From NCBI GenBank assembly GCA_013396655.1, contig WBMV01003161.1, positions 3,656,059 through 3,720,058 on the forward strand: DNA of 64,000 nucleotides, in the 5' to 3' direction. Below, piece after piece: positions 50,166 through 63,194 of the stretch. Position 1 is the stretch's first letter; each line of letters opens with the position of its first letter. This stretch comes from Campylorhamphus procurvoides (taxonomy: Eukaryota > Chordata > Aves > Passeriformes > Dendrocolaptidae). The translations under genes were made by a program, and so were the position numbers. The notes beneath the pieces were generated by a model. The model made no database searches. It worked only from the letters and a program-made list of their open reading frames with translations, and had not been told where the DNA came from.

Positions 50166-50454
50166 GTCACAGATGAATGAACTGCAGAATCCAGAAGAAC
50201 AAGTTGGTGAATATTAAAGTCGTGTTTAAAATATTTGAAGTGATATTTTTACACCTTGATCTCCCTTCTTACTGTAACCAGCTGCCTTTCATTTTGTGCT
50301 GCCTGTGTGCTGTGCTTTTTCTTCATATTCATTATATAATTTACCTCTGCTAATGGCTTTAAGGAAGTTGTTCAATTTTTGTTCTGCATTCCTTTGATGA
50401 TTCTGTACCAAAATCAAATATAAGTATCAGAAGATGTTATGGTTTTATACAAAT

Positions 50455-50530
50455 TATAGGCCAAATTCTGTGTTAGAGTAGGCTGTTTAATATAAAGTAA
50501 CTGGAACAATGTTGATTTATCCTAGCAAAG
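50455..50530. repeat. Possible relic of an ancient amniote interspersed repeat
   Basis: GGCCAAATTCTGTGTTAG followed by AAAGTAACTGGAAC and TGATTTA resembles an old amniote repeat starting 'ggccaaattctg' with a 'ggagtaactcc' core. Weak and short. Confidence 0.3.
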
Positions 50531-53500
50531 ACTTTATTTTTTTGATTATTACTAGTGCCACTACAATTTTCAGACTTCATTTCTACAAGTTCAAAGTTTT
50601 CATGCGGAAAACATGCCTTTTTACAATTTAAGCCTCTCAGTGCTGTCATTTCTTAGTGGCAGTGCAGTGTGTTCAGTAGTTCCCCTTAAAGGGAACTGAC
50701 TGGAACTGATGGGCTGTTGCAGATGCACACACAGAGGAAATGTTTTTACAAATAGAAAACATGGAGTGTAATGCACATCCACTGTCAGAAGATATCACTC
50801 ATTTTAGAGAACGGACACTGATTCTTCCCATGTCCCATGGCACACTCCCTGTATGTATAGATGACATGAGAGCATGAACCCTGACACCTTGGACACTGCA
50901 CAGGGACCATTTCATGACTTTAATTACATCATGTAGCATCATGAAAATAGCTCATCTGGGATTTTGTGGGGGTTTTCTTTGGGTTTTTTTTCCTTCTGCA
51001 GCAATTTTCTCTGAAATTAGGAGGAGGGGAAATGGGCAATGTGAACAAACAGGTGTCCAATGTGTCTGCCTTCTCGGTGCTGGTAAAGGGGTGATATTAT
51101 GGGCAGCTGTTCCTGAAAACAGAGTGGAGAGCAGGAGGCTGAACCTGGACCTTGTCTCTGCACCACAGCAGTGAGTGGTGCCTGAATCCTCCTGGAAAAC
51201 GTGCCCTCCTCAGGGCTTTTACCCAGGGCCCAAAAAGGTGGATATGGGACAGGTGACACTCCTGTTTCTGACTCCTGCATCTGTCAGATTTGGGCAAAGC
51301 TGGTTTTAGAAAGGAAAATTTCTCCCAGAAAGCTGAAAAAATATTTAATGGAAATCCTGTTTTTTCTTAGAAAATGAGTTCTGCTCAATGAACTCATGAT
51401 GACATGGAGAGCCTGTCTCCTCGTTGTGCAGGCAGGTGGGACAGCACTCCTGTGTGCTGGTGGCTCCACGCTCCTGACAGACTCTCCAAGGGGCTCTCTG
51501 GAGTTCTGCACTTGGATTTGCACTGCAGCAAAGGGACCACAGACTTTGGGCAGCAGCAGCAGCCCTTTTGTAAACTGAAGGCAGAAATTGAACTAAACCT
51601 TTTGTTGTTCAGGAATGCAGAAATACTCCCTGAATCTCCCGAGTGAGTGAGGGGTGACTGTAAGAAGGAATGACAGAAGGCCTCAATGCTTGGAGTAAGC
51701 AAGAGCATCTGAGTCCTTTTAATAGATTTCACTGAAAGCATCTCTGATATTTAAAGTGTGTGGTCACCTGGTCAAATTATAAACAGATTTCTCTTCTTTT
51801 TAACTTTTATTCACTCCCAGACTTTTCCCAAGAGATGACATAAATTCTGTCAGGGTCTTATGTTTGTGTAGTGCTAAATATGAAAGTCAATACTCAATTA
51901 TAACATTAAAAGAAGCAATTTGAGATTCAACAAAATTCCCCTTTAATAAAAGCAAAAGGCAACTTGGTTGCCCTTGTGTTTATGAAGAAGTTACTGAAAC
52001 TTCAGAAAAGACTGCTGGGTTGAAATTTGCCACTGTTGACAATAAATTGGTGGTTCAGTAATCAAGATCTACTCCAGCCTTTTGGAATCTAAGGAAAGAC
52101 ATTTGCATTTCTGTCCTCCTGGAGCAGGTCTGTGTGTGTTATCCCTGGCTGGCAGCCTACTCAGGCAGTAGTCCATAAGTGTTAGGTATGGACTTTGTAA
52201 GAAGGGAGAACAGATGGAGATCTCACACTTAAGGAAGAGGAAAGAAGAAGACTGGGGAGTGCTGTGGTGTGGACAGGTAGAAATGGGGGTATGGTGGAGT
52301 AGAACAATTCATAATTGGTTCTCAGGCACACACAGCTGTGCTCAGCAGCTAAAAAAATAGGAAATGTAGAAATCTTCATGGTATGTCTATTCACTAAATA
52401 TTTCTTCATATTCAAGAACATGGTTTAGAGATCTCCTGCCATTTCTGTTGCATTTATCGTTTTGCATTGGCAAATGACTACTTTGCCTTTCCTGTTTCCC
52501 GGTTTGTCATCTTACAACTCGTCTTGCTATGTTATAATGCACAGGAATCAAATGCAATAAAACTAAAAGTATATAGTGCAGAAAATACAAAGGTTCTCAA
52601 ATAGCCTCATATAAAATACTATCTAGCAGCTTTAAAACTGAGCTGCATTTAAGGCTGGGAAAGCCAGCCGAAAAAGATAAGATTTCAATTTTGTCTTAAA
52701 TGAATTCACTGAATCTGCATTTCTGATGTCAAGTAGAAGTGAATTCCGTAGCTCTCATGAATAGCAAGCAAAAGCCCTACAGCTATGAGAATTTAATCTG
52801 AATCTTTTATTTTGCATGTCTGGGGTTTTTTTAAAATATGTTTCTTCTCATATGTTCTGAAGTCTTGGTGGCTTTTTGATCATATGGCTTTGCATGGTCT
52901 TTATTCCCCACAATTGTCCTTACATTCCAAATTACTAAATGAAACGGTCTCCTGGAAATATATTGTTAACAATGTGAATAGCTTTGAAACGACAGCCTTG
53001 ATTCTTTGGAGCAGAATATTTTAAGTGGAAAAGTTCCTTGCTGTTCTGCTTTCTCTTTGGAAAAAAACCCCAGTCATTCAAGAGAAGTTGGGGTACACGT
53101 GACAAATGCCTTAGATGCACTTAGAATTATGCATCAAGAAAACAAATAAAATGAAAGATCATCCAGGACTTTCAGTTCTGAGTCTGCTGCTGGAGTGTAA
53201 CATGTAGGGTCATTAACCTAACATGCAGTGCTCAGAGCTGAAGAGCTGAGAGGGAGAATGATTTTATGGCTGAGGTTCAGGAGATCTACATTAATTCCAG
53301 GCTCCTTGGCACTTCCCATCTTTCACCCTCAGTGGCCAAAGTCCAGCAGAGTTCCCTGTCCTCTTTTTGTCTCTCTGATAGGCTTCACTTACAAACCTTC
53401 TAGGGCAATGGAAGTCTCCTCTTCTGTGACTGTAGGGTGGAGCTGAAATTGAGAATTTCCTTCAGAGCTGCTAACGACTGCAACAAAATAGGTAAATGCA

Positions 53501-56500
53501 GTGACAGTGGATGGTGGTCAGACATAACACAGAGACTGACAGCATGTTTTTATTGCTGTGTGACACTTCTCTCCCTCCATCTGCCAGTAGTCAGTGTGTA
53601 ATCTCCATGTATGTCTACATTGCCATGAATGCAGAGCTTGTAACATATCTAAGGTAGCTTTAAACCACCTGAGTTGAGACTATTGCAGCCCCTAAAAACA
53701 GGGTTAATTTAAGAAGCCCAGTGCCAGAGCCACTGAGATGAATGCGTGCTTTTGTGACTGCCCCATTTCTGCTCCATGAGACAGCCAGGTTGACAGCCCC
53801 CAAAAATGGGCTAACCCATCCAAGGAGCTGATGGCCCTTAGTTAGACATTAACCTTGCACCAGCTACCAAAATGGCAAGAACGCTTCAGTTCCTTGTGCT
53901 ACCCTGTCCAGAGGAGAGGCAATAACAACCCACTTCCCCCAGGCTGTGTGCTGGCAGTGCTGGGGGGGTTTTGGTGAGGTTGGGGGCTACAGAACAACTG
54001 CAGCACTTGTGCCAGGTACTGGCAACGATCCAGGCGGGCACTTGTGCCAACTGTACTGCCTTGCAGAGAGGGAATACTGCTCCTGGCAGAGACAGAATAC
54101 GTGCTGGGCACATGGTTGCAAAAGGGCAGATGCACAGGGCATCTTTCAACCTGGCTGGCTCTTCCAGATTTTCAGCAGCTGTTATTAATATTTGAAGAAC
54201 ACTGCTGGCATGCTCCGTGTGGACTCGGTAGGCTCTCTCTTCCAATTTCCCCTCTGCAAACTCCCAAGCCATGTGCTTCCTTCCTTCCTCCCCTAAAGTC
54301 AGTATGGAGCTGAGAGCAGGAGTACCATTTCCCAGGCATGGCTTAGAGCAGCTTTGGGGTTGCTCTTCCATCTGTTAGCAGGAGCCTCCAACTCCCTGCT
54401 CCCTCCCCCAGCCCCAAAATAACATCTGTTCTGGTGAGCATACCTAGAGCAATGCTACTCTCAGTCCTCACCAAAGAGGACTCCAGCCTGCATGTAAGGA
54501 ACAAACTAATAAGGAAATATGCTCTGCAAGGCTCATCACTTTCCAGTTTTACTCCTAGTAGAGGAAAGTCCATTTCTGTTTCCTTTGATGGCAAAGCCTC
54601 AGGAAAGGCTGTAGATGGGTAGCAGAAAGGGCAGGCATGGTTTTTTGGCTTTGTCCTCATAAAGCTGAGCTGGAACTCCACACCACTCACAATATCTGTT
54701 GTTTAGTCTGGGTAAAAAGCTGCTAGATGAACTCCTTCCCCTCTTCTAGAATTGCTAATGGTCACCAAAATCTCCTGGGGTTTCCCAGAAGTTATCCGCT
54801 CTTCACAGGGAGCAGCTTAAGTGATTATAAAACATTAGCAATGTGAGAGGTCTTTCCAGGGTGTTCATAGATATGTGGTATCTCTTGTTCCATCTCTATT
54901 CCTCCCAGCAGAAATAATGCTACCACAGTGTATTCACTTTGTGCTCATTCCCCTTGTGCTGTTGTGAAATGTCTCCAGCTCACAGGTGCACAATATATAC
55001 CAGACTGTGGCTGGGAGCTTGGAGCTCACACTGCCAAGAGAGATGCAAGTTAGCAAGTACAGCCAGGCACAGATTTATCAGGGACATTAAAGTGGTTATA
55101 AACTTTACCTGAAGTTTGTACAATCACTTGCTTTTCATCCTTTCGTTTTTCTCACCAAAGTTTTATGTGAGTCTATAATAGTCATATCCATCAAACCCTG
55201 GCCAGAATACAGCATTTCTACTCTAACTCTTTTCCAGTGCCTGAGCCCTGGGCTGTACCTACATGTGTCAAACATGCCCAGAAGAACCCGAACATGCAGT
55301 GCTAAATAACCAACATTCTCCAGTGGGGGAGAAAAAAGGATCAAGCAATCCGTAATTGGTTCCAAATGAGAGTGAGTGGCAGAAACAGACACATCTCTCT
55401 GTGGGAACACCTGGCTGGAATCAGGAGTACCTGATACAGTACCTGGGTGGGAATTGGGTTTTCCAGTCTGCAGCAGTTTGTAAAATTTTAGAAATAATGC
55501 TTTTGAAGTAGGAGAAAATTGGAAGTGGAAAAATCCAAAGTAACTGATCATCTCATGCTATATCACTTGAGATCCTTGTTTCAATAATTTTGAAAATACT
55601 GACAGTGTATTAGATCAGGAAAGGAAACTTCTTGGCAAACAGGATGTTTGCTAATTTCGGTATTTTGTGTGAGTCAGAAATGTGTGGAGGGAAGTATATT
55701 GAAACTAACCCTGTCTTGTGAACTCTTTCGTATTGCATAACTGACATTTGCCGATAAAAAAATGTTACATCATATAGTTTCTGAACACATCCAAAAGAAA
55801 AGGCATTAGAAGCTACTGAAAACACTTTCCCACACAGAATTCAAGGCCACTGGCCACACCAGATTTTCACAATGGTCACTGTGATGAATGCCTGCTTGCC
55901 TCTCTGTCTAATGCCAGCTAATTGCAAAATAATTGGGTTCATTTATGAACTTGCATATTTCCACATCATTGACTTGATCACAGGAGCACACTGTCCCATT
56001 TCTTTTTATTTCATGCTTTCAGCTGCTTGGCGAAAGCAAGTTGATGGAAAAATCCAACTCTTTAATATGTGAGTCTAGAAATCAGTAAAAAAGTTATGCT
56101 TTCCCTTGATAGCATTTTCACACCCACATGTATTCAAAACTCTTAAAATTTTCATTCTGGCTCCTGGAAAGTGCATTGTAAAGTGAAAATTATGGCTACA
56201 AAATTAGAATTGGGGTGTTCAAAAATCTACAAAGTACTTTGATTTAAATTATCCTCAATTGTCTGTTTTTCTTCTTATTGAAAAATAGCATGTCACAGGT
56301 TCTTAGGATTTCCTTTGAGTTATGCTAAAAAACCTTGCACATTACTTACTTGCTTAGTGCACTTTTGAACTGAAGCATTTAATGTTGGAAAATAAGCAGT
56401 AAATATATCACAGTTAATTGGAGAGAAAGGAAGATCTTGGGAAAGAATTTGAGCTTCTGTGACAGCTTTAAAGTTACCGTAAGATGTGATTTTATTGTCT

Positions 56501-59500
56501 TGATTTCGGAGACTTACGTTGAATTCTAATTGCATTGAATGAACAAAATATGTTAAGTTATGGAAGCTTCTGAGAGACGAATTAATTGGATCAAACATTT
56601 GAGCAATATGAAGAATGGGAAATTTTGCTCAACTAGCCTCTATTGATAGCAGGTCATTCAAGGTTCTCCCTGGTAACAGTGAAAAAAGATGCAGATTTTT
56701 GAATTTTCAGGAAGTTCTTTATTACAATCAATATGACACCTGAGAAATGTCTGAACAGATTTAGGAGGATTTGAGTGGGCAGTAAAGAGTCAAGGACATA
56801 ATTCCCTGTAGATTGAAGGTCCTTTTTGGAGTGATTCTGGTTATTTTTTGGTCCAGATCTTCAGTAATAGGTCCATGTTGATTTAAGGTGTGGAAAGCCA
56901 TGGGGGCAGGATCTCAGTGAAACAAATCTCTGGAGAGAAAAGAATGTTCTTTTGCATTGGCTTCAATGATGGCTTGTAGCTCTGTAACTGTGAAAAATAG
57001 ATGGCATCTTATTCTTCTGGAAGCTTCTAAAGAGATTTTAGTGACAGTCCCCCTAAAGAAAAAGCTTTATTGTTTCCCCTTATCCCATATTATTTTATGT
57101 AAATCAGAAGGGGGAGAAGAGCTGTGGTATTCTCTAGGTGACAATAAAAGAAAGCCTCACTCTGAAACTGCCACACTGATCCCATTTAAAAACACAAAGT
57201 GAAACACCACACTGTGAGTTTCTTTAGTACTTTGTGGAGACAGAGCTGTCGAGATGAATTGATCTGGGGAAAAGGGACTGGACTGGGGTCTGACCTGAAT
57301 TGCAGCTACAAAAGAAGGACTTCAGTGGTGCTGGGGTGGGAAGTCAGGATGGATGCACAGAGCAGTGGCCGGTTCTGGCAGCTTGTTTAAAGCACAGATG
57401 TATTGGCACACTGGCAATAAATGCCCCAGGTAGTCTGTCCCCTGAATTGCTCTGCCCTCAGTGAGCGTGAGGAGTGTCACAATGGAGGCGACATGGTTGT
57501 ACAGAGGCTTTTTGGAAAAATCAGATACGGATTTTTTCTCCTTAGTTTTTCTCAGGAGTGCTGTAAAGAGCTGGTATTTCCTGGTAGTGAAACCTGCACA
57601 GTCATACAGTGCCCTGCAGATGTCTAAGAGGAGAGTCCAAGGCTAAAGAGAATGGACGAAGGTGGCCCGTCCTTTCCCAGCAGTTTCAAAGGAGGTTGGC
57701 TCAAGGCCCTGAGTTTTCCTGACAGCCATAAGGCTCTTCCTTTATCATTCTCCAAGATGCTGAACAGATGTGACACTGCAGCTACCAAGTCCTTTGTGTC
57801 TTTGTCTGCCCCTGTCTCAGTGTCAGGTCTCTCTTTTGCTCCACAAAGTGAAATCCTAACACAGGAATTGCTGTGCCCATTACGCAGTGTTTGTCCCTGT
57901 GTATGATCAGGCCACAGGGCAGCTCTTTACTAAACTTTCAGTCCAAAAACCATCCTTGTGTTGTAGCACCAAATGGTACAGAGGGAGAGTATCCATGCTC
58001 TGACCACATCTTGCAGCCAAGCTTCCCACCCTTGAATCCACTGTAAAGCCTGTGGTATGGCAGCTTTGAGATTTCAAAGGCCCCTTACTCAGAATGCCTT
58101 TGGGACCAATTTCTGCTGCAGGGTGGTGTGTGGGGTTTGTGTCATCAAAAGCATCCCAAGTCACCAAGAGATAATGAAACAGAGAATGCTATCAGGACTT
58201 AAAGCTGTTTTAGCTTTTTAACACCAAATGCGGTTTCTTTGTGGAGTTATTTCCAGTAATGGCACATGGTGGGTGGTAGGTTGTGTATTGAGCTCCCCAA
58301 TTAGTTGTCTTTGCATGAGCTCCACTTTTATCAAATTAAATAGATCAAAACTCAAGACAGATGCTACCTGCTGATCAAGATACTGTGGTACATATGCCAC
58401 GTGAATGCAGTGACAAAACCACAAAGGCTGAAAAATCCAGATTGTGGTTTAGTTACAGCTAGAGGTAAAAATTATATTGATCTGAGTTCCAGCATCAGAA
58501 AGCTGTTTGCTTGTCCTCTCTTAGAGAAGTGGTCACAACCTGAAAATATTCAGAGCTGGCTTTGGTACATCTTGCTTCAAAGTCCTTGCAGTTGTTCCAA
58601 GGACTCTTTGTTATTAGAATATTCCAACTTGGCATAGCCCAGCTCATAATATTTCTATCATCAATAAATTCACTGTGAATTAAAAGAAGATATGAAACAG
58701 AAACTATTCAGGACAAATGGGTAGAAAGAAGCGTGACATGAGTTATTCTCTATCTCATAATTCAACACCTCTTTAGGATGCAGCACTGTCTGTGTGGTGT
58801 GTCCTGTGTCAGCTCCCTTAACCTGTGCCCCACTAATTCTCTTTTTAATATGGCTTTGCATGTCCATGCAGCTTCTGTGACCCTCTGCTGCGAGTGTGGA
58901 AAGGGATCACCTGGGCCCTCAAACCTGGGAGCCTCTACCATGGAAGGATCTCAGCTGTCCCACGCCTAGCACAGTGATCTCAGTTGTGTTTTCCCTCGTG
59001 AGTGCATGAAATGCAAGAACAGAATGCTTGCAGTGTTGCCAGTGATGGTGAGTTAACTTTACAAGTAAGTGAATACTATCTGGCTTTCAAATCATGTCCA
59101 GACCTTAAAAAAGTAAATAGAACCTTCTCTAAAATTTGTTTCAAAAATGTTTGAAGGGTCCGTCTCTTTGTCAGCACAGATTCCCCTTTCCATTGTGTGT
59201 GCATATGCAAACTGTTTAAGCCACCCCTTATGTCAAGGATGTGGAATGGAAAGAGAAGTGTGAAGCCTGCTCTCCCCATATGTTGAGAAAAAACTCTGCA
59301 GCAGGCAGTAAAGAATCTGGGAACAGGAAAAGCATGCAAAGCTCTGTCACAAGGTAAAAGATGAGACCGTGGCTATGAATGCAAACTAAAAAAAGAGGAG
59401 ATAAAATACCCTTTCCTGGATAAAGTGACAGTGATGTGATGCCATAGTTTGTTGAATCATTTTGGGAAGGGAATTTTAAGGGCTTGAGAGCTGGCCCAGC

Positions 59501-61059
59501 TGACTTTGCTGATGCTGATAGTACACAAAGTTCCCTCTCAATTAACCATATAAAATGTAATTCTGGCCTGCAGAGAACCCAGACAACAAAAGGTCAGAAA
59601 GTGTGAATTAGGAAGGTAGAAGGTGCATTACCCTGAGAAGGAGCCAGAAGTTTGCTACAGTGGGATACACCTCCCAGGAAAGGAATCCCCACTTGGGGCT
59701 TTAACACTGGAGAGCTGTAAATAAATGCTTGGAGAATATACTTCATTTGGCATTAGGAATGTGCTGCATAAAGTATGCTGGATGTGCTTTAAATATTACA
59801 TGTGAATCCCAGGCCTTTCTTGTAATAATTTTAGAAAATATCCATAATCTTGTCATTTTAACAGCAGAACAAGTTTTCTGGCCTTTTCATCTTTCTTGGT
59901 GTATTAGGAGCTGAGAAACATGGACCTTCTCCACAGAAAAATTGCATTTGCTGTTGTTACTGCCTTTGCAGCTGTGCAAGTAACAGTCTACTTGATTTCA
60001 GACAAGTAAAGTAAATTAGAGGAGGTGAAGACCCAAGCACAATAAAGCTGCCTTGTAGTCATTAAAAGACATAAATATAGAGCAACTCTCAGGTCAAATC
60101 CAGGTCTGGCATCAACAATCTCAACTCCAGCCTTCCTAAAATGTGCCTGCAAACATCAGGGTTAACTTCATCTATCAATCAAAACTCAGATTGATTGGAA
60201 AACAGTGTTAGACTTTGGAAAACAATATTCACAGTACAACAGGATCACTGAATCATCAGTGCAAGTTTCCTGTCAACATGACTTCCACTCATTTATTTCA
60301 CAATCCCAAAGCAGCACCACTGTGCATGCAGATGGAAACTACCCAGCTTTCTACAACATATAGAATGAGAAACAAATCTGATTCACTTTTCTGCTTCCAA
60401 ATTTGCCTTAAATTAAAGAATAAGTAGTAAAAGGAATGTATAGACAGGAAAAACAATTAGGGGAAATTTTTTACCATGGGGAAATGTGTACACTTGCAGC
60501 TCATGTCACTGAGACTTTGAAGTATGCATGTGAGAAAACAATTTGTTCTTTAGATATTAAAAGATACTCAACCTGTTGCTGTCAACAAAACAGGATGGGC
60601 AAGTGACACAATGCCTGTCTGAGCCAATGGATAGATAAAATATATATGGATTTCCTTTTTGTTCCATTTATCCCATACTTTTGATATTGCTGGACAGTGA
60701 AGGTCATGAAACTTTCCTTTGTGAATATTAAAGCTGTGCTTAATTAAATTAATCAGGAATATATTAAAAGAGCACAGTGCTATTCTCTGACACCAGTCCC
60801 TTCCCTTTTTAAACTAGGTGCTGACAGAGATTTAATCTGATAAAGAGCCATGATGATTATCTTCTTCCTAACTATTCAGTTTATATACAGTTGTACTTGA
60901 AATTTGTTCTGCTTGACATGAACAACACGCTGTTTATTTGCTTAACTCTCCATACTGATAAGTGGATCTCCTTGGGCGCTGTGGCTGCGGAGCAGCATTT
61001 CCAGCAAGAACTGTAATCATCCCATTCCAGTAGTGGTGGGAGGGAGGAAAGCTTGGCCA

Positions 61060-61215
61060 GGGGATTAGGAGAGCGAATTCTCCTCTCTGTCCTGCTGCAG
61101 TGTGTGACTACAGGCAGGTCACTTCACCTCCGTGTCTCCTTCCCTTTTGATTTGCTATGACGTGCTTTGAAGCAGGGATTGCCTCTTTCCTGTGAGCCCT
61201 GAAGCCCCTGGTGTG
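61060..61215 (+). repeat. MIR/CORE-SINE-like relic
   Basis: TGTGTGACTACAGGCAGGTC followed by ACTTCACCTCCGTGTCTCC is a clear echo of the MIR/CORE-SINE core (tgtgtgaccttgggcaagtcacttaacctctctgtg). It is preceded by an echo of the region upstream of that core. Downstream, GCTTTGAAGCAGGGATTGCC resembles the 3' part (ctctttggggcagggactg). Sense on the plus strand. The order of three matching words makes chance unlikely. Confidence 0.55.
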
Positions 61216-61869
61216 GTTTCCCTCTGAAACTGGCTCTGATCTTGTAAGAGGGGCCTGAGGTCACTGGGCTGGTGTTTCTGCTGGGCTGAGTGTCGACGTG
61301 GCAAACAGGAGGCTGAACAGGTGAAGGCAGAGGCTCAAACCACTCAGTATCCCCAAGGTTTAGTCTCACACAAAAATGGAGCCCTTTGCAACACAGCAGG
61401 GACTGGGAAGCTGTGTGAAATGTGCCTTCTGCTCCACTCTGTAATCTCTAGAGTAGGGTGTGCTAATGGGAGGTTACAGCCCTTCTTAGTCTTTCCTGCT
61501 TTATCTGCTCAGAGAATAAACAAATATGCTGTGCACACACACACCTCCCAAAAGCAAAAAAGATTCTGCAGGAAGCTATTCAGTGTGGAAGTCATAAATC
61601 ACACAAGAAATGAGTGTCACTTCCATGCTCTGTGTTATGTGAGGGCTTCCTTAGATAACAAACATTCCCAAAGAGAAGTCAAAAATGGCTTCTTATGGCC
61701 GAGACTGCAAAACCGCAGCATTTTGCAGTGGAGGAGGGGGGTTCTGGCAGGGCTCCCACACTGAAGTTGTCACCCAAGGCAGGAGAGGGAACATGAAAAC
61801 GGGGGGAGTGGCAATGCAGAGGAGAAGAAAGCTGGAAAGAAAAAAGAAAAGCACACAAAACTCGAGCTG

Positions 61870-62260
61870 TTAATCACATCACTATGTTGATAAAATATTT
61901 ATGAGATCTCATTCAATTAATTAGAATAAACTATGTAACACTGCAGGAAACAAATTGAAAATTTAATAAAGTAAGTTCACTTCCAATTTCTTTTGAAGAA
62001 AGAAGCTAATTATATTTAGTTCTGTAATTATAACTTTAATTAAAATATAATGCAAAATATTTTATAAAGTGAATACAGTTCTGTGTAAGAAAATGGAACC
62101 TTTAAGACAACTTACTCCTCAGACAAAAATTCATAATCATTTCAAGTGAACATTTTAACACACCTGTTTTAAAAATCTTTTCTAGGTAATTTTAATACAA
62201 ATCCATCATAGAAATGCTCATTAGCATTAGATTTTATTTAAAACACAGTATCTTACCTTC
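61870..62260. other. Candidate conserved non-coding block, AT-rich
   Basis: About 390 bases with many homeodomain-type words (TTCAATTAATTAGAA, GCTAATTATATTTAG, CTTTAATTAAAATATAATG, CTCATTAGCATTAG) in non-repetitive sequence. It resembles deeply conserved elements, but AT-richness alone could produce this. Confidence 0.25.
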
Positions 62261-62679
62261 CTGCCTCTATCCAGAAGTGTTTCTTAGTCTGTGTTAGGGA
62301 TGTGTGTTTTATTCACTGTATTTAAACCACAGACACATTCCTTATTTTTACTTGCCTATTTCAGCCTACAGAACCCAATTTTTATTTAGAGCATAATTTC
62401 AAAACACATTGTAAAGTATATCCACACAGCAGCTGCCTTCACCTGAGCAACACAGAAAGAGAGTGCCTCAGGCAGAGAGATCCAGGCACACACAGGGAAA
62501 TTTGGGTCTGGCAATATAGAATGAGAACACTGACAAAATGACCTTTCAGTGATGTTTTCGGTGATGATGATTTAATAGCAAGAGAGTCTTCTAGGCTTGG
62601 GTAAAATGAATTTGTCTTTAGGACTAAAAAAATAATTTTACAAATGATTTCTAACACACAGTCCCGCTCTACTCTACAT

Positions 62680-63194
62680 TGCTATGGCCTCACCTCAAGT
62701 GCTGGGGGCAATTTTGGGCACACAGTATGAAAAAGACATTAAACTATAAGGGAACGCCCAAAGGAGGGGCATGAGGATGGTGAAGGGTCTGGGGGGGCTG
62801 TATGAGGAGTGGCTGAGGGCACTTGGTCTGTTCAGTCTGGAGGAGACTGAGGGGAGACTTCACTGGGGTCTTCAACATCCTCACAAGGGGCAGCACCAAC
62901 CTTTGCTCTCTGGTGAGCAGTGACAGGACCTGAGGGAATGGCCTGGAGTTGTGTCAGGGCAGGTTTAAGTTGGATATTGGAAAAAGTCTTTTTACCCAGA
63001 GGGTGGTCGGGCACTGACCAGGCTTCCCACGGCGGTGGGCACAGCACCAACCCTGACAGAGCTCCAGGAGTGTTTGGGCAACGCTCTCAGCCACAGGGTG
63101 GGATTCTTGGGGTGCCCTGTGCAGGGTCAGGCAGTGGACTCAGTGATCCTTGTGGATCCCTGCCAGCTCAGGATATAATTCACATATTCTGTGA
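62680..63194 (+). mobile_element. CR1 LINE, ORF2 C-terminal part and complete 3' end
   Basis: The longest CR1 copy in the window, about 515 bases. It starts in the reverse transcriptase C-terminal region (CCTCACCTCAAGTGCTGGGG, then CATGAGGATGGTGAAGGGTC, GAGTGGCTGAGGGCACTTGG, TCTGTTCAGTCTGGAGGAGA, reading LGLFSLEE). It continues through the tail (GTTGGATATTGGAAAAAGTC, TTTTTACCCAGAGGGTGGTC) and ends GTGATCCTTGTGGATCCCTG, then CCAGCTCAGGATATAATTCA and ATTCTGTGAA. Frameshifts make it inactive. It is 5' truncated, the usual CR1 form. Confidence 0.93.

Larger units (their letters stand above)
36021..62679. other. About 27 kb with no recognisable gene
   Basis: No coding exon, RNA gene or well-preserved transposon was recognised between the two CR1 copies. 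Open frames of 60-161 codons occur on both strands without any domain I know. The relics and candidate elements within it are listed separately. GC-richer patches near 44.6-45.1, 53.9-54.3 and 57.3-58.1 kb lack CpG clusters and do not look like promoters. Short exons of a spliced gene or a lncRNA could be present and unseen. Confidence 0.55.

Noticed and set aside
52640..52800. Possible old repeat (GAATTCCGTAGCTCTCATG ... AAAGCCCT)
   Set aside because: A faint resemblance to an amniote repeat tail ('attccatag...gaaagccct'), but too short and decayed to support.
53886..54371. 161-codon minus-strand open frame
   Set aside because: No recognisable domain, no splice or promoter context, and a GC-richer patch where long frames are expected by chance.
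62555..62640. Possible C/D snoRNA (GTGATGATGATT as C box)
   Set aside because: No D box or terminal stem at the expected spacing.
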